Assembly (NCBI RefSeq): GCF_026262505.1
Contig: NC_067207.1
Location: 15,096,082 to 15,160,081, forward strand
DNA: 64,000 nt
From: Trichomonas vaginalis G3
Taxonomy: Eukaryota; Parabasalia; Trichomonadida; Trichomonadidae
Direction: 5' to 3'
In this document: positions 57,242 through 64,000 of the stretch, piece after piece
Numbering within the stretch: the stretch's first letter is position 1
Layout of the letters: every line of letters starts with the position of its first letter
Program-made: the position numbers and the translations under genes
The notes under the pieces: model-generated
Seen by the model: only the letters and a program-made list of their open reading frames with translations
What the model was told of the DNA's origin: nothing
Databases searched by the model: none

Positions 57242-60200
57242 ATGAAGAGATTTGCTTATGCGAGGACTGCAACACAAAGTGTACGGCCAGTTGCAGCTCC
57301 TCCTTCTAAAGCAGTTATCGTTATTCCCAAAGTTAAAACATCGGCTCGCTCTGGTTCAACAATTAAGATCGAGATTCCTAGAAATAGCAGCTTTGATCAG
57401 TTCTCAACAATACAAGAAGATGACAAATTCGAAAGCGATGATGATAAGAGAGAACTTATCAAACTAGGAATGCAACATTTGTCAAAACAGATTGAAATTA
57501 CGGCACCTGTTAAAACATCAAGATCATCGAAGTCACTTGAGAATAAAGATGTCATATCAGGATCAGAGAAATCAAAATTTGCTCAAGAATTTATTAATAA
57601 TTATACTTTATCAAATTATCAAGACCATTATGCATATGTAATACAGTCAGCTTTTCGTCTTTATAGAAACAAAATGCATTGGAGGAACTTTATCAAGCTC
57701 CGGACAAAGTATCATCGTAGAATTACAGAATTATTTTTTCATAATTGGAGAATCTCTGTGGTTAACGACCCAACGATTATCAAGAAAGAATTCAAAAAGC
57801 TAAAGAACGCTTGCAACCAACTAACTTTCGTTCCTCACGGAAGAGAATTTGCGGCTTTTCCATACTTTTACATTTCCAACCAAATTTACACTCCTAAAGG
57901 TTTTAACTCACAATTCCTTTACCAATTCGTTCATATTGCGTATACTCCAATGAAATTTAATTATTTTACAGAATGGCAAGAAGCAGCGAGGAAACTACGC
58001 CAAGAAAGACTTAAGTTTGCATTTATCTCATTCAGTGTCAAAAAGAACAGAGTTTTTGGCAATGTTTTGACAATATTTCAGAATTGGTACAGATTTACTA
58101 AATGGAAACGCTTAATGCAATCACAGCAACCTGCCAAATCAAAAGACAGTAAGCATTACATCACTCTCAACTCAACAGAAGTCAATGTTCACTGGAATGT
58201 CCAAGAACATAAACTAAATCAGTTCGAAAAACGCAAAGCAAGGGCCATCAACTACTCCAAGAAGCAGATCCTCTCACGAGCAGTCAAAGCCTTATACAAC
58301 CAGTCAGTCAAACGTACAACAGATCAAGCTTTGGCCGCAAACTCGGATATCTTCCGAAATCTGCAACTCATGAAGCTCGCACACAGCGCGTGGTCGAGAT
58401 ATATGGAGATAAACCAACACAAAAGACAGATGCAACACGATATTCTCCATAATTGGTACGACTACGCGTACAAAAAAGCAAAATTGAAACAAACTGTCAC
58501 TTTTTATCAACAACGTGAAAAACGGTTTTTCCTTCTGAAAATTTTGAATAGGTGGAACAAAGTTAAAGAGATCCAGAAGATCAAGAACCTTGAAGAGATG
58601 ATGCGTATCCAGAAAAACTCAACACTTGCTTTACAATTCATTTTCATTTTGTTGAAACAAGGAGAAATTTCCTATCAATTGCGTTGTTGGCAGTTGTGGA
58701 TCAGATTCACGAGACAGAGACACAAATGGCATCAGTTCTCAGGCTGGTCTGATAAAAGGAAGATCACAGAAGACTTGAATCGCGAAACAATTTGCGAACT
58801 CAAGAGAATATCGAACAACAAAATGCTTGGAAGAATTCAAGAACCAGAAACCGAAATAATTCCAAGAAAAACATGCATCAATTTGGAATCAACACTCGAA
58901 GAAGTCCACAGGATTGACAAGGAAATACAGTTCCATGTAAACGTAACAAAACATGGCTCAACTCAATCAATGTTGGATTTCTCAGCTGTCAAAATTCAAT
59001 GCAAATCTTATGTTTCGTTGATGAGAGCTTTTATTTTGTTTTTGCACTCGAAACAGAAGTTCGACATTTACGGAACAATCCAGGACCAGAACTGGCAGCC
59101 AAGTGGTACAGAAACAACCACAACGGCTGTTACACAGAACGAAATGAACTTGACAATCGAAGAATTCACAGAAAGAGTTTGGAGCAACGCAAAAATTTTC
59201 AAACAGAATTTGCAAGCGAAATTGGCGCGTGATAAACCAATTGTTTCATTAATCCGCGCACACATCGAAGCTTGCAAACTCAAGCAAGTACTTCCAGACT
59301 TCAGAACTTGCAAAGACGGCGTCAAACTCAAGGAATCCCCTGAAAATCCTGTTTCAGAAGAAAATTTGGGAATTTTACTCAATTTTGAAAAAGTGTCACA
59401 GCGATTTATCGACAGTTTATTGAAGAAACCGAACAGGATTCAGACGAATCTCATGGAAGAGTACAATGCTGCCAACAAGACCTTCTCGAGGCGCTTAAGA
59501 CAACCCGATGTTTTGTTGGCAGATTTGACAAGAATGAAATCTCAAATTTCATTCAATATCGTTTCAGACATGGCCGCCCAGAGAAACCATGATGCATCGA
59601 AGATCAAGAACGCAAGGATTGAATCATTCAACAAGGAGTCGAACAACGAGATCGACTTGTCAACAAAGAATTCAATGATTCAATTAAGTGGTTTATTTGG
59701 TCGTCAAGCATCAATGGCACTTTTTGACAGTTCCAGCAAATTTGGAATTTCCTCGAGCAGTTCTGCATTCGACAATTTCGGTGGTAATGGAGACACGATG
59801 TTCACTGCCTTGTATTTGAGAAGTAAAATTGGCGAATACACAACTGTCAGCGAATTAATTTCCGCTGTTTCGAAGTTTTTCTCCACTTTTGCACAGACAC
59901 CATTACACATTGGAGGAAACATTATACAGTACAACTCAAAGACTATGTTTGATGGTGTCAAACTCGAGACTTTGAAGAAGAGAGTTGTCAACAAAAACAT
60001 CAACTCTTTCATTCAAACATTGTCACAAAAAGAATTGGGAACAATGGCGAAAGAAGAAGTTCTCCTTGAATTCGCCAAGAACTGTGTTACTGCAATCATC
60101 ACTTGCAACAGGAACTTGAAAGAAACGAAACTCGCTGAGTATTGCGTGGAATTTCCATTCATTGATTTGAAAGATATCGACAATGAATCTTCTGTTTTGT

Positions 60201-60457
60201 CTAGAGACAGATTGTGGAGATCCATCAAGAAGAGATTCCCTAAAATGGATACTTCAACATCAGGAATGTCCCTCAGACAATTGTCTTCTCACAACTCTGT
60301 AAACAGATTGGAAACAGTCGACCAAAATCTTTCTGTAAAAGATGCTTACATTTGTTGTTTGACTGTTCCTTTCATCCTTGAAGAAGATGCTTTGGCGGAT
60401 TTCATGAGAGCAAAGATGATGGAAACTCAGAATGGAGAAGTGGTTACAACATGGTAA
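57242..60457 (+). CDS. Sfi1-like / IQ-motif protein, candidate centrin binder
   Basis: A 1,071-residue basic protein. After a ~110-residue disordered N-terminus comes an IQ-like motif (YAYVIQSAFRLYRNKMHWRN, about residues 129-150). Further on is a series of helices with the 'F/L-x-x-W' core typical of Sfi1 centrin-binding repeats: LFFHNWRI, FQNWYRFTKW, HSAWSRYMEI, LHNWYDYAYK, LNRWNKVKEI and CWQLWIRFTR, spaced by a few tens of residues between ~170 and ~500. The C-terminal half is globular and unidentified (for example TAIITCNRNLKETKLAEYCV). Sfi1-like proteins scaffold centrin fibres at basal bodies and centrosomes, which fits a flagellate with a large basal-body apparatus. Confidence 0.6.
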   Translation: MKRFAYARTATQSVRPVAAPPSKAVIVIPKVKTSARSGSTIKIEIPRNSSFDQFSTIQEDDKFESDDDKRELIKLGMQHLSKQIEITAPVKTSRSSKSLENKDVISGSEKSKFAQEFINNYTLSNYQDHYAYVIQSAFRLYRNKMHWRNFIKLRTKYHRRITELFFHNWRISVVNDPTIIKKEFKKLKNACNQLTFVPHGREFAAFPYFYISNQIYTPKGFNSQFLYQFVHIAYTPMKFNYFTEWQEAARKLRQERLKFAFISFSVKKNRVFGNVLTIFQNWYRFTKWKRLMQSQQPAKSKDSKHYITLNSTEVNVHWNVQEHKLNQFEKRKARAINYSKKQILSRAVKALYNQSVKRTTDQALAANSDIFRNLQLMKLAHSAWSRYMEINQHKRQMQHDILHNWYDYAYKKAKLKQTVTFYQQREKRFFLLKILNRWNKVKEIQKIKNLEEMMRIQKNSTLALQFIFILLKQGEISYQLRCWQLWIRFTRQRHKWHQFSGWSDKRKITEDLNRETICELKRISNNKMLGRIQEPETEIIPRKTCINLESTLEEVHRIDKEIQFHVNVTKHGSTQSMLDFSAVKIQCKSYVSLMRAFILFLHSKQKFDIYGTIQDQNWQPSGTETTTTAVTQNEMNLTIEEFTERVWSNAKIFKQNLQAKLARDKPIVSLIRAHIEACKLKQVLPDFRTCKDGVKLKESPENPVSEENLGILLNFEKVSQRFIDSLLKKPNRIQTNLMEEYNAANKTFSRRLRQPDVLLADLTRMKSQISFNIVSDMAAQRNHDASKIKNARIESFNKESNNEIDLSTKNSMIQLSGLFGRQASMALFDSSSKFGISSSSSAFDNFGGNGDTMFTALYLRSKIGEYTTVSELISAVSKFFSTFAQTPLHIGGNIIQYNSKTMFDGVKLETLKKRVVNKNINSFIQTLSQKELGTMAKEEVLLEFAKNCVTAIITCNRNLKETKLAEYCVEFPFIDLKDIDNESSVLSRDRLWRSIKKRFPKMDTSTSGMSLRQLSSHNSVNRLETVDQNLSVKDAYICCLTVPFILEEDALADFMRAKMMETQNGEVVTTW

Positions 60458-60944
60458 TTATATCTTTAATTTTATATAATTTTTTTTGTTTTTGAAATTT
60501 TTGTATATTATTGCTTTTCAAATTTGATTCTAGACAATTTTTAAATTCGCTGAATGGCTAATGATCGAAACAAATCTTTAAATGAATTTTGAATATTTTA
60601 ATCGTTGCAAATCCGATCGTTGATAAGCATTCATATACTTCATTCAAAAACTAACGGAGGACTATTTTATATAGAAACACTAAAGCTCTAAGCTTTTTGT
60701 ATTTTGAATGATCTCATTTTATTTCAAATTTATTTAATGCAACACTTATTTGAATAAAGTCACTTATATAGAACTTACCCACTCACGTTTCAAATCTAGA
60801 TTTTTGATTGACTTTTTTGCTGATGAACTTTTTTTTATTTCAATAGTGATCGAAAATAGATTCGAAATAAGTGTTATAGTTGGTTTTGAAAAATTTATGT
60901 TTTCAATTTTTTTGATCAAATTTTTTTTTCAATTTTTTTTATTT
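60458..60944. other. Intergenic stretch, nothing identified
   Basis: About 0.5 kb, AT-rich, with long T runs near 60820-60940 directly before the ubiquitin-ligase start. Confidence 0.5.
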
Positions 60945-63900
60945 ATGAGGACATCTATTCCCCAAGACAAAATAAATATCTCTCCAACAAGCATCATTGA
61001 TCGAGTGGAGAAGGTAGTCTATGGAGATTACACTCCAAAACAATGGGGACAGTATGTAACTCAATTACTTCCAAAGAAAACTTGTGGCATCAGCTGGACA
61101 AGCAAGAAGTTTGCACTCCATTGCGAAACATGCCAGAATGACATTAATAGCTGTGTTTGTTTGAAATGTTTTCTGAATGGAAAGCATGAAGGCCACCAGG
61201 TGTCTTTCAGATATTCTTCAAACGCTTCTTGTGACTGTGGTGATAAGCAGTTATGGAAGGAAGAAGGATTTTGTCCAGATCATCCTGGCTGTTCAGAACA
61301 TCTCGAAAAAACAGACATTCCTCAGGATTTATACCAAAAATACGAACTTGTTTTTCAAGCACTCATCAAGGTTCTCCCACTTTCATTCGATAATAATGAA
61401 ACTAATGCTGCAGAAAGAATTGTCAATTTTATGCTCTTACATACTTCATATGGTGATGCAATTCGTCGTTGCTTTACATTAGCTTTCTCTCGCTATGCTG
61501 ATATACCAAGAATTTTCGATAATATACATAATATTGGAAAAGCAGCTCAAAATTTCTCAACTTTACTTTCAAACGTTTCAAACGATCCAGTATTTAGAAG
61601 GGATATCGCTCCTAGGCTAATTTTCTGTCTTCCTATCTTTGTTAACAGATCAATGATTGTAAATCTTGAAGCAAAGGGAGGCAAGAAGTACAAAGGCGTA
61701 GAAGAAATCGAGGAATTCTCTAAAGGCATTTTCCACTGGTTTTCAACTTCAAATCTCGATCTTTTGTTCCGAAAAGGATTTAATTGGCCGCAGCAAGCCA
61801 TAGCCATCCTCAGAGCCCTCTGCATATTATCAGTAAAAGCTCCGAATATGAATACAGTCAAAAACACTCAAATTGCAGATATTTTGGGCCAATTTGATTC
61901 CTGCATTGTTCCTGAGGAAGATCCAGACGCAATCAAGAATATAGCATTGCAAATAGCAGAGAGATTAGTCCAGACAGCTGGAATTCATCCATTTACACGA
62001 CAAATGAATATAAAAGTTGATGATCCAAACCAAATTCAATCTATCGTTCACAACTTCGAATTTACAGTTGGCGGATTCATGACATCATTAAATTCAATTC
62101 CAAAAGCGTTTTCTCCAAAAGTTTTCGATGTTTTCGCAGAATATATCAAAAATAAACAACCGGAATACGGAAACGTACTTGATAAATCAACAGAGATCTC
62201 ACAAGCTACAGCTTTATACATTCTTCTCGAAATCGAATTGAGATTATCGAATGATATACCGAAATGGCTTGACCATATGGCCACCATTGCAGGTATTACA
62301 CGTACAGAATTGTGCAGCCGTATCGCTTGCTTGCCAATAAAGCATATTGCCGCTTCAAGATTCGCTCATTTCAATAAATATGTCAGAAACGATGATGAAA
62401 CGTATATTTCGTTAATTTCTCTTTCATACAAGTACAACTTACAATACAGATTCGCTCCTCTTTTCGCTTTAGTCCAAATTTGTGCTGAATATACAGAAGA
62501 TATCAACAGTTTCATGAAATATATGGCTATTACGTACGGCGTATTATCTGATAATGAAGAAGAAAGGTCACTTTCCCTTTCAATTTTCGTTCTTGACTCT
62601 TTATTCTTAGTTACTGACAGATCCTGCTTCATGAATGACTCTGGAGACCTCTTGGATTCAACAATTGTTGCTTTACTCAAGAGCGGAGACAAGAGTTACT
62701 CAGATATCCAATCAACACTCCCTAATATTAAGAATGTGGCCACGCAAATCCCATTACATATCAACAATCTCACTAAGACAATTACTACTGGCTCAAAGTC
62801 CCTCTTGACCCTCAAAGATTCCCATCCTTGGACTCTTGGAGTTCCATGGGTCAAAACCAACTACAATTATTCAATTTTGAATGAGTTTTCTGCCAAAAAT
62901 AAAGAGATCCCATTTTCATTCCCATTACAAGATGATGACCGCAAAGGCCTTCTAAGGATACTTTCAACACCTGCTGTTAAATATTCCGCAATTTATTTAA
63001 CAAGTACACAAAATACAGCTGATGGACAACTTCTCAACGGCTACCTCAACGTGTTATGCCAGTTAGAAGGCTATAATACCACTATTGTTCCATCAAAAGA
63101 GGCAATTCGCCCTGATATCAACAATTTCGATCAGAATTTGACACAATTAATCATCAATACCTACGATTTAGGCGAAAAGACAATGTCACTAACTGATCTT
63201 GCCAAGGAAAATCCTACAACAGCCGCTTTATTGGCAAAATTCGGAGTTCAAATCGGAAATACTCTTGACAAAGTAGCCCAGATCAAGAAGAACAAAGAGC
63301 GCGCAAGGGCAGCAAGAGAAAGAGCCATCCAATCATTGAACATCAACAACAATTTGTTCAATGACATGGAAGATGTCGACGACGAAGCCGATTTGAAGCA
63401 AGTCTGTTCCATCTGCCAGGAAGAAGGAACCGAACCTCTCAATCTCCCAGTGTTCGTTCATACATCTCTCGTTCCATCAATCATAGAAAAGAGTTTACGA
63501 ACATTTAATACAGACCATTCGATTAAATACGAGAGCTACAAAGTCTGTACAGCATGCCAGCATATCTGCCATTCAGATTGCGTCATGAGGCAAGAATCTG
63601 GCTGTTTCTACTGTTCTCTTTGCAGAGGATTGCGAAATGACATGATTCCTCTCTGCAAATACACCAACTTCGACATAGATGAAGTCGATTTGGATGAACC
63701 AATCAACGGACCACAAGATTCAATTCTTAATTACACTTCATCTGTCATTTCACAACTGATTTCCTCCAGTGTTGTGAACCTCGAAGCAAGACACAGAATG
63801 AATCCAGGAGCATTAGATTCACCAGCCAATTCCATGCTGTATAAATCTCTTTTCGCAATTGCGTGGAAGAAAGCACATATGCCATCAGATGACTTGATAA

Positions 63901-64000
63901 CGTTCAACAACAACAAACTCTGCAATCTCGTGAAACAGTTGTCAATGCAGGACAAACCAGGCCTTGAATACACGAGAATTGTCAAATCAATTTGTGAAGA
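60945..64000 (+). CDS. UBR-type N-recognin E3 ubiquitin ligase (3' end outside window)
   Basis: One uninterrupted frame runs from ATG 60945 to the window edge, 1,018 codons so far. Residues 47-113 form a complete UBR box: CGISWTSKKFALHCETC, CVCLKCFLNGKHEGH, ASCDCGDKQLW and GFCPDHPGC, with the Cys/His zinc ligands and the acidic pocket DCGD that binds basic N-terminal residues of substrates. A helical middle part follows. At residues ~821-893 lies a RING-H2-like domain (VCSICQEEG...CTACQHICHSDC...CFYCSLCRG). UBR box then RING is the UBR1/2/3 order. The protein should attach ubiquitin to N-degron substrates. The C-terminal autoinhibitory (UBLC) region would lie beyond the window. Confidence 0.9.
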   Translation, partial: MRTSIPQDKINISPTSIIDRVEKVVYGDYTPKQWGQYVTQLLPKKTCGISWTSKKFALHCETCQNDINSCVCLKCFLNGKHEGHQVSFRYSSNASCDCGDKQLWKEEGFCPDHPGCSEHLEKTDIPQDLYQKYELVFQALIKVLPLSFDNNETNAAERIVNFMLLHTSYGDAIRRCFTLAFSRYADIPRIFDNIHNIGKAAQNFSTLLSNVSNDPVFRRDIAPRLIFCLPIFVNRSMIVNLEAKGGKKYKGVEEIEEFSKGIFHWFSTSNLDLLFRKGFNWPQQAIAILRALCILSVKAPNMNTVKNTQIADILGQFDSCIVPEEDPDAIKNIALQIAERLVQTAGIHPFTRQMNIKVDDPNQIQSIVHNFEFTVGGFMTSLNSIPKAFSPKVFDVFAEYIKNKQPEYGNVLDKSTEISQATALYILLEIELRLSNDIPKWLDHMATIAGITRTELCSRIACLPIKHIAASRFAHFNKYVRNDDETYISLISLSYKYNLQYRFAPLFALVQICAEYTEDINSFMKYMAITYGVLSDNEEERSLSLSIFVLDSLFLVTDRSCFMNDSGDLLDSTIVALLKSGDKSYSDIQSTLPNIKNVATQIPLHINNLTKTITTGSKSLLTLKDSHPWTLGVPWVKTNYNYSILNEFSAKNKEIPFSFPLQDDDRKGLLRILSTPAVKYSAIYLTSTQNTADGQLLNGYLNVLCQLEGYNTTIVPSKEAIRPDINNFDQNLTQLIINTYDLGEKTMSLTDLAKENPTTAALLAKFGVQIGNTLDKVAQIKKNKERARAARERAIQSLNINNNLFNDMEDVDDEADLKQVCSICQEEGTEPLNLPVFVHTSLVPSIIEKSLRTFNTDHSIKYESYKVCTACQHICHSDCVMRQESGCFYCSLCRGLRNDMIPLCKYTNFDIDEVDLDEPINGPQDSILNYTSSVISQLISSSVVNLEARHRMNPGALDSPANSMLYKSLFAIAWKKAHMPSDDLITFNNNKLCNLVKQLSMQDKPGLEYTRIVKSICE

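Noticed and set aside
61177-61482. Separate 101-codon gene near the right end
   Set aside because: It is an out-of-frame shadow inside the long UBR-ligase frame that runs from 60945 to the window edge.
1-64000. Virus-like or LTR elements
   Set aside because: No reverse transcriptase, integrase, capsid, protein-primed polymerase or long terminal repeats were recognised in any frame.

Overview
The window looks like nuclear DNA of a trichomonad parabasalid (Trichomonas / Tritrichomonas type); the sequence does not decide between genera. The evidence is: AT-rich DNA; long single-exon eukaryotic genes on both strands; start codons lying a few bases downstream of an initiator of the form TCA-pyrimidine-T/A, which is the parabasalid core promoter; a BspA-type leucine-rich surface protein; a giant Sel1-repeat protein kinase; an alanine aminotransferase with a hydrogenosome-like leader; and intraflagellar transport and N-recognin genes. 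No intron could be shown. No rRNA, CRISPR array or virus-like element was seen.

Layout. 1-3.4 kb is a degraded stretch: the end of an unknown gene, a Kolobok/Mutator-like transposase fragment and a twice-repeated ankyrin relic. 3.4-9.7 kb is compact and genic: a small membrane protein, a membrane-anchored isochorismatase-fold hydrolase, a ubiquitin-like membrane protein, and a divergent pair (alpha-solenoid protein / VPS9-like protein) whose start codons are only 17 bp apart. 10.1-11.1 kb is a repeat island bounded by a 20-bp inverted repeat. It holds a perfect three-way-junction palindrome, four 120-bp tandem repeats and paired GC-rich hairpins. 11.4-27.7 kb carries a charged coiled-coil protein, a PP1-type phosphatase, IFT121/WDR35, an AP-3 mu-like adaptor, a small coiled-coil protein, a broken protein kinase, a BspA-like LRR protein and the RNA polymerase II second-largest subunit. 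27.9-29.2 kb is a 25-bp-TIR element with internal hairpins and a degenerate tRNA-like segment.

29-38.6 kb is gene-poor, with a small unknown gene, alanine aminotransferase and a type I surface protein. Just after the aminotransferase gene, 33.17-34.07 kb is packed with hairpins, including three consecutive hairpins with a shared apex but different, still self-complementary, basal stems. This is the most unusual structure in the window. 38.6-64 kb has the 2,004-residue pseudokinase-Sel1 protein, a GT-C-like multispanning membrane protein, a Rab GTPase, a 1,107-residue coiled-coil protein, an AMPK/MARK-like kinase, a 7TM-like protein, a tiny CaaX-tailed protein, an Sfi1-like centrin-binding candidate, and the first ~1,018 codons of a UBR-box/RING ubiquitin ligase that runs off the right edge.

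The genes are independent eukaryotic units, not operons. Shared themes are endomembrane traffic (Rab, VPS9-like, AP-3 mu), cytoskeleton and flagella (IFT121, Sfi1-like, coiled-coil proteins), signalling (PP1, kinases), ubiquitin (UBR ligase, UBL membrane protein) and cell surface (BspA-like, type I glycoprotein). Starts were moved downstream of the longest open frame wherever a TCA-Py-T/A initiator sits just before an internal ATG.
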